39,055 bases of DNA. Origin: RGIG4608 sp045631445 (GTDB taxonomy: Bacteria; Bacillota; Clostridia; Oscillospirales; CAG-272). The notes under the pieces are model-generated. The model worked only from the letters and a program-made list of their open reading frames with translations, was not told where the DNA came from and ran no database searches. Of the stretch, positions 26,640 through 33,983 are shown in pieces. The stretch is from contig JAZQUS010000119.1 of assembly GCA_045631445.1 (NCBI GenBank), positions 1 through 39,055 on the forward strand, given 5' to 3'. A program made the position numbers and the translations under genes. How positions within the stretch are numbered: position 1 is the stretch's first letter; each line of letters opens with the position of its first letter.

Positions 26640-26969
26640 TTACCTCCATCTGCTATTTGATGAAATTTCATTCATTCTTTCAAGCTTACAGTAAGGACAT
26701 TCAGATGCTTTAATATCATACTCTCTTCCACATTTTTCACAAATAACCTCGGGATATTTATCCTCACCGGGTAAAAAAATGTATTTTGCTAATCTATCCT
26801 CTATTTTTTCAAGTTTTTTCATTGATATTCCTAAAGATATCTGAGCTATTCCAAGAGCAGATACACCCATAACTATCATAAACAGATTACCTTCCATCAA
26901 AAAAGCAAACGCAAGAACAATAAAAACAATACCCAATACAATAAATACCTTTGAAGCTATATTTAACAT
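26640..26969 (-). CDS. Small membrane protein with zinc ribbon (second of three)
   Basis: A 109-residue protein with the same plan as its neighbour: two membrane helices (about 7-24 and 28-48), an amphipathic stretch MKKLEKIEDRLAKYIF, and the zinc ribbon CEKCGREYDIKASECPYC. The start at 26967-26969 has AAAGGAG 8 bases upstream, and this site overlaps the stop of the previous gene. An in-frame ATG at 27017 would overlap that gene by 35 bases and is unlikely. Function unknown. Confidence 0.8.
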   Translation of the reverse strand: MLNIASKVFIVLGIVFIVLAFAFLMEGNLFMIVMGVSALGIAQISLGISMKKLEKIEDRLAKYIFLPGEDKYPEVICEKCGREYDIKASECPYCKLERMNEISSNSRWR

Positions 26970-26982
26970 TTGCCATTCTCCT

Positions 26983-27228
26983 TTAATCGTAATATTTATG
27001 TTTTGATTGAGAATCAAAAAATTTATTTACTCTTTCTTCTGCTCTATCCACTCGCTCTGCAAAAACCGCAATGTAATAAACGGTTATGGCTATTGACCAT
27101 ACGCAAAACAATATTAATAGTAACTTCCAAAGTTCACCTTCAAGCATAGCCCCCGTTACCATTGCAAGAAAATATAAACTAACGTTAAAAAACAAAATTA
27201 CACTATATATTTTTAAAAATTTTGCCAT
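26983..27228 (-). CDS. Small two-helix membrane protein (first of three)
   Basis: An 81-residue protein with two membrane helices (about 7-27 and 33-55) and a charged tail containing AERVDRAEERVNKFF, like the amphipathic helices of the next two genes but without the zinc ribbon. The ATG lies one base from the ybeY stop (TGATATG), so translation is coupled. No family recognised. Confidence 0.72.
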   Translation of the reverse strand: MAKFLKIYSVILFFNVSLYFLAMVTGAMLEGELWKLLLILFCVWSIAITVYYIAVFAERVDRAEERVNKFFDSQSKHKYYD

Positions 27229-27229
27229 A

Positions 27230-27712
27230 TCACTTCACCGAAAGTCCAAGGCGTTCCATAATATCGTTTTGTCTTCTTCTCATATCTGCATCATCTTCTT
27301 CGGAGAGTTCGTGGTCATAGCCAAGAAGATGGAGCATCGAATGAGCCGTGAGGAAAGCCACTTCTCTTTCAAAAGAGTGTCCAAACTCGTTTGCCTGCGC
27401 CATCGCACGCTCAAGGGAAATAACTATATCACCAAGATTGTTGCAAAGCTCGTCAAAGAATGGCTCTTCACTCTCACCCTCGTAATCAAGCAAAGGGAAA
27501 GAAAGCACGTCGGTAGGCTTGTCCAATTTTCTGAATCTATTGTTAAGCTCGCGAATGCCCTCATCGTCAACGAAGGTAACGCTAACCTCAACGTCATTCT
27601 CCATTCCCTCATAAGCGAGAGTTTCAAGAATGGTGCGACGGATTAACATTTGAAGCTGATAGTGAATTCTATACTTTTTTTGATCGTTTTGAAAATAAAT
27701 TCTAAGACTCAT
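27230..27712 (-). CDS. ybeY: Endoribonuclease YbeY
   Basis: A metal-dependent RNase for 16S rRNA 3'-end maturation and ribosome quality control. The zinc site HSMLHLLGYDH places His124, His128 and His134 in the family pattern HxxxHxxxxxH. At 160 residues it is normal. GAGG lies 9 bases before the ATG, and phoH ends 6 bases upstream. The gene pgpH, which lies between phoH and ybeY in Bacillus subtilis, is absent. Confidence 0.95.
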   Translation of the reverse strand: MSLRIYFQNDQKKYRIHYQLQMLIRRTILETLAYEGMENDVEVSVTFVDDEGIRELNNRFRKLDKPTDVLSFPLLDYEGESEEPFFDELCNNLGDIVISLERAMAQANEFGHSFEREVAFLTAHSMLHLLGYDHELSEEDDADMRRRQNDIMERLGLSVK

Positions 27713-27718
27713 AATTTT

Positions 27719-28741
27719 TTACCTCTTTTTAAAAGTTTTCTGCTCGTTTCTGCGCTTTTCTGCATTTTCTTGAGCTTTTTTCTCAAATTTATCGTATGCA
27801 AGGATAATCTTTTGTACCAATTTGTGACGAACAACGTCCTTGTCGGTAAACTGATGAATGTGAATATCCTCAATATCAGAAAGAATGTGAGTCGCAATCG
27901 CAAGACCGCTCTTTTGACCATACGGCAGGTCGGTCTGCGTCAGGTCGCCCGTGATGACCGCCTTCGAATTGAAGCCAAGACGCGTCAAAAACATCTTCAT
28001 CTGCTCGGGAGTCGCATTCTGCGCCTCGTCAAGAATGATGAAGCTATCGTCAAGTGTTCGACCTCTCATATAGGCAAGCGGAGCAATCTCAATCACTTGC
28101 TTTTCAAGTTGTCTTTGATAATTTTCAACGCCCATCATATCATAGAGCGCATCGTAAAGCGGGCGGAGATAAGGGTCAATCTTGCTCTGCAAATCACCCG
28201 GCAAGAAACCGAGTTTTTCACCCGCCTCAATGGCAGGACGAGTCAAAATAATTCTTGATACCTGCTTGTCGCGTAGTGCCTTAACAGCCATTGCAACCGC
28301 AAGATACGTTTTACCCGTACCCGCAGGACCGATGCCGAAAACTATCGTGTTTTTCTTTATCGCATCAACGTATTGCTTTTGTCCAACGGTCTTTGCCTTG
28401 ATGGGCTTGCCCTTGCTAGTTACAAAAACGCAATCGTCACCAAAGCTCATATTAAGAGCATCTCCGTTGCCGTCACCAACCATCGAAATGGCATAGTCAA
28501 CGTTCTGATCCGTGATGTCCGCCCCGTTATTCGCAAGGTTAACAAGATGATTTAAAACCCTTGATGCAAGTGCGACCTCACCCTCGTGACCATCAATCAC
28601 AATGGCGTCACCGTCAACTGCTCTACGGTTTGAAATTCGCACCTCAAATGCGCGCTCAATCGCCTTGATATTGCTATCAAAGCAACCAAACACCCTGCTC
28701 GTTATTTCATTACTTTCAACGTTAATTATTACTTGACTCAT
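27719..28741 (-). CDS. PhoH-like ATPase
   Basis: A 340-residue PhoH/YlaK-type P-loop ATPase, suspected to be an RNA helicase partner of YbeY. The Walker A is GPAGTGKT (138-145) and the Walker B is FIILDEAQNATPEQM. A KH-like N-terminal domain precedes it. GAGG lies 7 bases before the ATG. A structured repeat (28790-29172) lies just upstream and may supply the -35 of a weak promoter (TTGTAA at 28792-28797, 17-base spacer, TATTAA at 28769-28774). Confidence 0.93.
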   Translation of the reverse strand: MSQVIINVESNEITSRVFGCFDSNIKAIERAFEVRISNRRAVDGDAIVIDGHEGEVALASRVLNHLVNLANNGADITDQNVDYAISMVGDGNGDALNMSFGDDCVFVTSKGKPIKAKTVGQKQYVDAIKKNTIVFGIGPAGTGKTYLAVAMAVKALRDKQVSRIILTRPAIEAGEKLGFLPGDLQSKIDPYLRPLYDALYDMMGVENYQRQLEKQVIEIAPLAYMRGRTLDDSFIILDEAQNATPEQMKMFLTRLGFNSKAVITGDLTQTDLPYGQKSGLAIATHILSDIEDIHIHQFTDKDVVRHKLVQKIILAYDKFEKKAQENAEKRRNEQKTFKKR

Positions 28742-28789
28742 TTTTACCTCTAAATTTAGTGTTGATTATTAATATGGTTTAATCGAAAA

Positions 28790-29172
28790 AGTTACAAAGT
28801 AAAGATTTTCGCTTTTTTGAAAAAAAGCTCGCAAAAAACTTTTATGGCGCTTTGCCCAACAGCCGTATAGTTTGAGCAAAGTCCACAGACTCCGCGCAAA
28901 TCGTGCGCCTTCACTTCTGACGCGCTTGGCGCAAACATTTTTGTTGCACGAGTGCAACAAAAACCACGATTTGCTACTCTGCACATAGAGTTTTTGATAG
29001 CAAAATGGCAACGCTTTTAGTAGCAAATCACAGATTTTCGAGGTGCCTGCCAACACCGAGAAAATCGTCTTGTGTCAACTCGTTGACGCGATTTGCGCGA
29101 AATTTGTATACAAAAAGCGATTAAAAGTTTTTGGTTCTTTTTTCAAAAAGAACATATTTTTTCTTTCTAACT
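28790..29172 (+). repeat. Structured repeat element, copy 1 (between phoH and yqfD)
   Basis: No gene is supported here. Imperfect inverted ends AGTTACAAAG / CTTTCTAACT enclose, from outside in: hairpins at 28811-28828 and 29134-29153; a long-range 11-bp helix 28834-28844 with 29122-29132; and a second 11-bp helix 28893-28903 with 29089-29099. Inside these are four stems: 28904-28909/28928-28933, a 12-bp hairpin 28938-28963, an 11-bp stem 28968-28978/29019-29029, and 29033-29066. The last has a GA/GA internal loop. A further stem (29062-29067 with 29089-29094) would compete with two of these. Copy 2 at 31700 keeps the plan with changed, still-pairing arms. The yqfD stop codon lies in the right end. 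Confidence 0.75.
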
Positions 29173-30367
29173 ACCTCACCTCAAACTCCACCTGCTTTGC
29201 GATGTTGCAAATGGCGGTGACGGTACATTTTAGCACATATTTTCCGTCCACGATTTCACCCTGAAGTGACTTTTTCAAAATCTGCGCTTCGGGTAATTCT
29301 TCATCAATCCTTGCACGAAGCAACTCATACGCCTGCTCCATTGACTCTTCCTCACTAATTTCCACTTCGACCATCTCATATCCATAATACTCGTCAACCA
29401 AAAGTGAGATGGGCAATTCTCCAAGTGAAAACGGATTAAATGTATATATGTAGTTTATTATATCATAATTCATAGGCAAATTTCTATAGTTTATGAAAAA
29501 ATTTATTGATTTTCCGAAAAAAAACAACGTTTTTTTCGTTATTTTTTCACCGTTTAGCACTTTTTTCTCTTGAATAAGGGGAATTTCCACCGAAAAATCC
29601 TTCGTCACGCGCCCAAAAACCTTGCCAGATGCTCTCAAATATCGAATGGGAGCTTTCGTGCTTTCATAAATTCCGCTCGCAAGCAGCTCTCCCTTGCGTA
29701 CAAAATCTCCTTCTTTAACGTTAATAAATCCCGACAAAACTTCAAGTGAAAATATCTGCGCATCATACAACGAAACAAGATTTGCTGGCTTGGTGTTCTC
29801 CTCTTTTATTTTGGTGTCAATAACCTCTTTCACCTCAACTCGCGCCACCGTTCCAACAATTTTAATTGAAATCCACGCAATATCATCGTCATTTATCATC
29901 ACTTTATGCTCAATATAATCTGCATCAATTTTTGAAATTTTCTCACCGACACAAAGTCCGTTTTGCATTAAGCTATCAACTATTCTTTCGTCACTTAATC
30001 GTTCGTTACCCGTGATGTCAATTCTCCAAATAACACTTTGCGAAGCAAAAAACAATAGAATAGATAAAGCAAGTCCTACCGCTATTCCCCACCTTTTTCT
30101 ATATCGTGCAAGAACGCTTGGTAATCCACCGCGAGAAATAATTTTGGCTCTAATTTTCCACACTCGACAAGCTGTTAATACCCTCTTGCACTGTGTTGAC
30201 GATAAGGTTACAAGCATCTTTTTTGCTTCTTCATCAATCACAATTTTATAATAATTGAAGCCGTATCGCATACACAAATTCATAAAATTTTCTTTCGCAA
30301 AATGGGGTATTTCAATCACGCAATACCCCAAAATACGCAAAAGGATACTATACCTTTTTCTTTGCAT
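29171..30367 (-). CDS. yqfD: Sporulation protein YqfD
   Basis: A 398-residue membrane protein needed for efficient sporulation in Bacillus. The N-terminal domain (1-90) is followed by one membrane helix (about 93-110, GIAVGLALSILLFFASQSV) and a large extracytoplasmic part beginning IDITGNERLSDERIVDSL, a POTRA-like fold as in FtsQ. The ATG is directly next to the yqfC stop (TAAATG), so the two are coupled; an AAGGAG site lies about 10 bases upstream. The stop codon TAG falls within the repeat element. Confidence 0.93.
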   Translation of the reverse strand: MQRKRYSILLRILGYCVIEIPHFAKENFMNLCMRYGFNYYKIVIDEEAKKMLVTLSSTQCKRVLTACRVWKIRAKIISRGGLPSVLARYRKRWGIAVGLALSILLFFASQSVIWRIDITGNERLSDERIVDSLMQNGLCVGEKISKIDADYIEHKVMINDDDIAWISIKIVGTVARVEVKEVIDTKIKEENTKPANLVSLYDAQIFSLEVLSGFINVKEGDFVRKGELLASGIYESTKAPIRYLRASGKVFGRVTKDFSVEIPLIQEKKVLNGEKITKKTLFFFGKSINFFINYRNLPMNYDIINYIYTFNPFSLGELPISLLVDEYYGYEMVEVEISEEESMEQAYELLRARIDEELPEAQILKKSLQGEIVDGKYVLKCTVTAICNIAKQVEFEVR

Positions 30368-30655
30368 TTATATTCTGCTCTCCTTTTTGTCAAGCTCTAT
30401 TGATAAAATTTCACCATCTATCCTCACAACACCCGCTCCATACGATGTGCAAAAAAGTTCATTTCCAAAAATTTTTAATGTATAACCACACAAGCAAAGT
30501 CTAATTTCCGTTTCACTATAGTGCAATATTCGTCGGCACTCACGAACAGTTAATTCCCCATTTCCTCGCATTTCAAAGGTGTCGCAATCACCTAAAATCT
30601 CGTCAATTTCAAGTGCACGTCTCACTTTTTTTCTAAGCTTTTCTTTGTTCTTCAT
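30368..30655 (-). CDS. yqfC: Sporulation protein YqfC
   Basis: A 95-residue YqfC/YabP-family protein with the pattern ELTVRECRRILHYSETEIRL followed by a glycine-containing strand region (IFGNELFCTSYGAGVVRIDG). In Bacillus yqfC and yqfD are in one sporulation operon under sigma-E, upstream of phoH, and the same order is kept here. It starts 58 bases from the divergent ylbJ; no confident promoter was identified on the minus strand. Confidence 0.9.
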   Translation of the reverse strand: MKNKEKLRKKVRRALEIDEILGDCDTFEMRGNGELTVRECRRILHYSETEIRLCLCGYTLKIFGNELFCTSYGAGVVRIDGEILSIELDKKESRI

Positions 30656-30713
30656 AATTCTTCTCCTAAAAAAATATAAATTTATTATAATTTATGTTCA
30701 GGAGAAATATAAA

Positions 30714-31700
30714 ATGACGAAAAAAATGAAAGCAAAAAACAAAATCAGCTTTAGTGAAGCTTTCTCCATAGTTGCTTCTATATTTTTGTTTGCCCTTTTA
30801 ATGAAAAATTCACGTCTTGTAAGTATTGAAGCTACAAGCGCTCTCAAAATATGCGCAACCTTACTCATTCCGTCCCTTTTTCCTTTAACCGTTGCATCAG
30901 AATTAGCAACCGAAACAGGAGCTATCGAAAAAATAACGTCGGGCATCAGTGGGATGGTTTCAAAGCTTCTCGGCATTAAAAAAAATGCCGCTGCGCCCTA
31001 TTTTCTCGGTGTTCTCGGCGGCTACACCTCATCGTGCAAAAGCACGGTCACACTTTTTAAAAACAGAAAAATTACCGAGGATGATTGCAAAAGCGTCATT
31101 GCTCTTTCAAATATGCCGTCCCTTGCCTTTTTGACGAGTTTTGTGGGTACAGAGGTACTTAAAAACACAACTGACGGTTGGATTTTATGGGGCATAACCG
31201 TATTTTCCACCTTTATTTTGGGTTTGATTAATCGTTTTTTAAACAAAAATCGACAAGCCATAAGCATTGGTCAAGTTCAATTTCAATCGCAACCCACCCC
31301 ATTCAACAAAAAAATATCAAGAATGGTGGTCGATGCTGTCTCTCATTCCGCCCAAGCAATGCTCGTAATTTGCGGATTTGTGGTGTTTTTTTCAGTGCTT
31401 ATTCGTGTACTCGATTTTACACTTTTGCATTTTAATACGCCAAGCGAAGCAAGAAGATTTTTACTCGGCGCGCTTGAAATAACATATGGAGTAAGTTCTT
31501 GCAGAGATATCAATAACGAACTTCTCAAACGTGTTTTGTGTGCCTTTTTCATAGGTTGGTCGGGGCTTTGCGTTCACTTTCAAGTCATCGCCCTCTGCGA
31601 AAAAGTAAACTTTTCATTCAAAAGATACTTTCTATTGAAATTCCTTCAAGGCATAATATGTTCCTTTATCACCTTTCTCGTGTTCCGTTTCAAATTTTGA
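30714..31700 (+). CDS. ylbJ: Sporulation integral membrane protein, YlbJ-like
   Basis: A 328-residue polytopic membrane protein of the YlbJ family (nucleoside-recognition/gate-type fold) required for spore formation in Bacillus. Recognisable segments: ICATLLIPSLFPLTVASEL, FLGVLGGYTSSCKSTVTLF and LSNMPSLAFLTSFVGTEVL, the conserved gate regions. I chose the ATG at 30714 with AGGAG 8-9 bases upstream; the frame is open further but overlaps yqfC. A TATAAT at 30686-30691 could be its -10, without a clear -35. A structured repeat begins at its stop codon. Confidence 0.85.
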   Translation: MTKKMKAKNKISFSEAFSIVASIFLFALLMKNSRLVSIEATSALKICATLLIPSLFPLTVASELATETGAIEKITSGISGMVSKLLGIKKNAAAPYFLGVLGGYTSSCKSTVTLFKNRKITEDDCKSVIALSNMPSLAFLTSFVGTEVLKNTTDGWILWGITVFSTFILGLINRFLNKNRQAISIGQVQFQSQPTPFNKKISRMVVDAVSHSAQAMLVICGFVVFFSVLIRVLDFTLLHFNTPSEARRFLLGALEITYGVSSCRDINNELLKRVLCAFFIGWSGLCVHFQVIALCEKVNFSFKRYFLLKFLQGIICSFITFLVFRFKF

Positions 31701-32099
31701 TTTATCGGGAAGTTAGAAAGAGAAAAAGGTCGCTTTTGAAAAAGCTCCGCAAAACTTTTAATCGTGGGTGTTAAATTAAACCGCGCAAATCGTGCGCCTT
31801 CACTTCTGACGCGCTTGGCGCAAATGTTTTTCCGTTTGCAAACAAACGAAAAAACCACGCTTTGCTACTCTGCATATAGCCGTTTTGATAGCAAAATGGC
31901 AACGCTTTTAGTAGCAAATCATAGATTTTCGAACTGCCTATCAACAGTGAGAAAATCGTTATGTATTGTTTGATTTCAATCAAACAATACGATTTGCGCG
32001 GAATTTATTTTCAAAAAACAATTTAAAAGTTTTGGGGTTATAGGGGGATTTTTCAAAATCCCCCTAAATCTTTTCTTAACTATCTTCTCACCGATAAAT
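31700..32099 (+). repeat. Structured repeat element, copy 2 (after ylbJ)
   Basis: No gene is supported here. Inverted ends ATTTATCGG / CCGATAAAT (31700-31708, 32091-32099) and AGTTAG-type arms enclose the same plan as copy 1. The long-range helices are 31751-31761 with 32023-32033 (11 bp) and 31781-31792 with 31990-32001 (12 bp). Hairpins lie at 31732-31745, 31793-31822, 31833-31848, 31861-31918, 31924-31957, 31964-31989 (12-bp arms) and 32042-32065 (11-bp arms, then a T-rich tail). Hairpin arms differ from copy 1 but stay complementary. Loops and linkers, such as the TTTGCTACT segment and the CACTTCTGACGCGCTT segment, are nearly identical. Several short frames that cross it are products of the repeat. 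Confidence 0.75.
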
Positions 32100-32120
32100 A
32101 CCAATTTAGCAAAAACGAAA

Positions 32121-32138
32121 GGGATGCCGTAGCATCCC
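32121..32138 (-). terminator. Intrinsic terminator of the pseudouridine synthase gene
   Basis: A 7-bp stem (GGGATGC / GCATCCC) with a 4-base loop, followed on the minus strand by TTTCGTTTTT. It lies 33 bases past the stop codon. Confidence 0.8.
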
Positions 32139-32171
32139 CAATTATTTGTTTAATTTTCTTTTTATTCACAT

Positions 32172-33131
32172 TTAAATAAAATCCTTTAAAAACCAAACAT
32201 CGTCCTTATTCAATTTTACCTCTTTGCCTTTTAGATAACCAAGTGCGCCGTTATCGTCATAAAAATCAAAACGAAGTCTATACGCGTAAAGTGCTTGATA
32301 TTTGTAGCCCTTTGCTCTGTCGTCCTTATTGATACCATATTTTCCGTCACCTAAAAGAGGATGTCCGATATAGCTCATATGAGCACGAATTTGGTGGGTT
32401 CTACCTGTAACAAGCTCAATTTCAAGCAAGCTCATACCGTTTTTTTCAGAAACAACCTTATATTTTGTGATGATATTCTTTGAGCCCTTAACCTGCTTGT
32501 CAAAAATCTTAACCTGATTTTTATCGCTGTCCTTAAGCAAAAATCCTGTCAATGTGTCCGCCTTTTTGGGCATTTTTCCGTGAACAACACAGTAATAAAA
32601 CTTTGAAATCTCATCGTTTTTAATCTTCTCGTTCATCACGCGAAGCGCTTCGGCGTTCTTCGCACCAATTACAATGCCACCTGTGTTTCTGTCAATTCGA
32701 TTGCACAAAGCAGGTGCAAAGCTCTGCTCATTTTCAGGATCATATTCACCCTTTTGGTAAAGATATGCCTTGATGTGCATAATAAGAGTGTTATCCTTCC
32801 CCTCGTCGTCCTCGTGAACAAGCACTCCCGGGCGCTTGTTACAAAGAATGATGTTTTCATCCTCATAAACTATGGTCAACTTGGGAGTGATTGAAGCAAG
32901 TGCAGAGTTATCCTTTTCGGGAGAGTCAAAAAACTCGTCCTTGATAAAGAGTTGAACAATATCTCCCTCTTGCAAAACGTACTTTTGCTCCGTTCTCGCA
33001 CGATTTACCTTTATTTTCTTTGTTCTTATATATTTATACATAAGCGATGTGGGTAAGCCCTTGCAAGCCTTAGTCAAAAACTTGTCAAGACGTTGCCCCG
33101 CATCGTTCTTTTTTATTTGAAATTCTTTCAT
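32172..33131 (-). CDS. RluA/RluD-family pseudouridine synthase
   Basis: A 319-residue rRNA or tRNA pseudouridine synthase. An S4 RNA-binding domain is N-terminal (about 12-60, GQRLDKFLTKACKGLP). The catalytic motif is NRIDRNTGG with Asp147, in place of the more usual HRLD. A late GRTHQIRAHMSYIGHPLLGD motif is typical of the family. I chose the ATG at 33129-33131 with GGAG 5 bases upstream over an ATG 18 bases earlier. The target uridine cannot be read from sequence. Transcription must come through the upp terminator or from an unseen promoter. Confidence 0.92.
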   Translation of the reverse strand: MKEFQIKKNDAGQRLDKFLTKACKGLPTSLMYKYIRTKKIKVNRARTEQKYVLQEGDIVQLFIKDEFFDSPEKDNSALASITPKLTIVYEDENIILCNKRPGVLVHEDDEGKDNTLIMHIKAYLYQKGEYDPENEQSFAPALCNRIDRNTGGIVIGAKNAEALRVMNEKIKNDEISKFYYCVVHGKMPKKADTLTGFLLKDSDKNQVKIFDKQVKGSKNIITKYKVVSEKNGMSLLEIELVTGRTHQIRAHMSYIGHPLLGDGKYGINKDDRAKGYKYQALYAYRLRFDFYDDNGALGYLKGKEVKLNKDDVWFLKDFI

Positions 33132-33156
33132 TTTTACTCCAAAAAACAAACTAAAA

Positions 33157-33183
33157 CAAGGAGAGGATTACTCCCTCTCCTTG
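33157..33183 (-). terminator. Intrinsic terminator of upp
   Basis: A perfect 10-bp stem (CAAGGAGAGG / CCTCTCCTTG), 7-base loop, then a T-rich run on the minus strand. The run leads straight into the ribosome site of the next gene, so this may be a partial terminator that sets the upp to pseudouridine synthase ratio. Confidence 0.85.
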
Positions 33184-33194
33184 CGCATCACTAA

Positions 33195-33827
33195 TTAAAG
33201 TGTTCCGAAAATTCTGTCGCCTGCGTCACCAAGACCGGGAACGATATAGTCATGTTCGTTAAGCTTTTCATCAAGAGCCGCTGTGTAAATATCAACGTCG
33301 GGATGATCTGCCTGAACCTTTGCAACACCCTCAGGACAAGCCACAAGACACATAAATCTAATGTTCTTGCAATTATATTTCTCCTTAAGCATTGTAAGAG
33401 CATCGGAAGCAGAACCACCTGTTGCAAGCATAGGGTCAACGAGAATAACAATTCTCTCTTCAATGTCCGCAGGCATCTTGCTATAGTATTCAACGGGTTT
33501 GTGAGTTTCGGGATCACGGTACATACCGATATGACCAACCTTTGCAACGGGCATAAGAGAAAGAAGACCGTCTACCATTCCAAGACCGGCACGCAAGATA
33601 GGAACTATAGCGAGCTTTTTACCTGAAATCAATTTTTGTGTTGACTTACAAATGGGAGTTTCAACAACTGTATCTTCTGTTGGAAGATCGCGTGTAAGCT
33701 CGTATCCCATAAGCATAGCAATTTCATTAAGCAACTGTCTAAAATCCTTTGAACCTGTGTCCTTATCTCTCATAATAGTAAGCTTGTGCGCGATAAGGGG
33801 GTGATCCATAACGTGTAACGTACTCAT
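33195..33827 (-). CDS. upp: Uracil phosphoribosyltransferase
   Basis: Salvages uracil to UMP with PRPP. The PRPP loop is VDPMLATGGSA, and the uracil-binding C-terminus reads PGLGDAGDRIFGTL, both diagnostic. The start MSTLHVMDHPLIAHK at 33825-33827 has GGAG 7 bases upstream; a start at 33857 would add ten residues unlike the family. At 210 residues it is the standard length. It has its own promoter. Confidence 0.97.
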   Translation of the reverse strand: MSTLHVMDHPLIAHKLTIMRDKDTGSKDFRQLLNEIAMLMGYELTRDLPTEDTVVETPICKSTQKLISGKKLAIVPILRAGLGMVDGLLSLMPVAKVGHIGMYRDPETHKPVEYYSKMPADIEERIVILVDPMLATGGSASDALTMLKEKYNCKNIRFMCLVACPEGVAKVQADHPDVDIYTAALDEKLNEHDYIVPGLGDAGDRIFGTL

Positions 33828-33878
33828 TTTTTGCTCCATTCCGCTGAAAAACAGCATATATGTATTTTTATCTTAACT

Positions 33879-33907
33879 ATTATACTACTCTTTTCAGCAT
33901 TTTTCAA
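33879..33907 (-). promoter_or_regulatory. Sigma-A promoter for upp
   Basis: On the minus strand: -35 TTGAAA (33902-33907), a 17-base spacer, and -10 TATAAT (33879-33884). The leader of about 45 bases holds a small hairpin (GCTG/CAGC, 33843-33855) before the ribosome site. Confidence 0.8.
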
Positions 33908-33949
33908 GGGGATTTTGAGAAAAATACAATAAAAATTATTTATTTAGAA

Positions 33950-33975
33950 ATCACCCTATCAAACGATAGGGTGAT
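33950..33975 (-). terminator. Intrinsic terminator of the S8 protease gene
   Basis: A perfect 11-bp stem (ATCACCCTATC / GATAGGGTGAT) with a 4-base loop, 9 bases past the stop codon. It is followed on the minus strand by a T-containing but imperfect run. Confidence 0.85.
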
Positions 33976-33983
33976 AAATATAT

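Noticed and set aside
27086..28258. Plus-strand frames of 186 and 202 codons
   Set aside because: They lie opposite ybeY and phoH, whose motifs are clear; no ribosome sites and no recognisable domain.
28769..29056. Minus-strand frame of 95 codons in the gap between phoH and yqfD
   Set aside because: It lies inside the structured repeat. Its resemblance to frames at 31646-31858 and 31771-31983 comes from the shared DNA, and the frames break at different places in the two copies. There is no ribosome site.
31771..31983. Minus-strand frame of 70 codons after ylbJ
   Set aside because: Part of repeat copy 2; the amino acid match to copy 1 is not in a consistent full-length frame, and hairpin arms are read as codons.
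33252..33626. Plus-strand frame of 124 codons
   Set aside because: Antisense to upp, which is certain.
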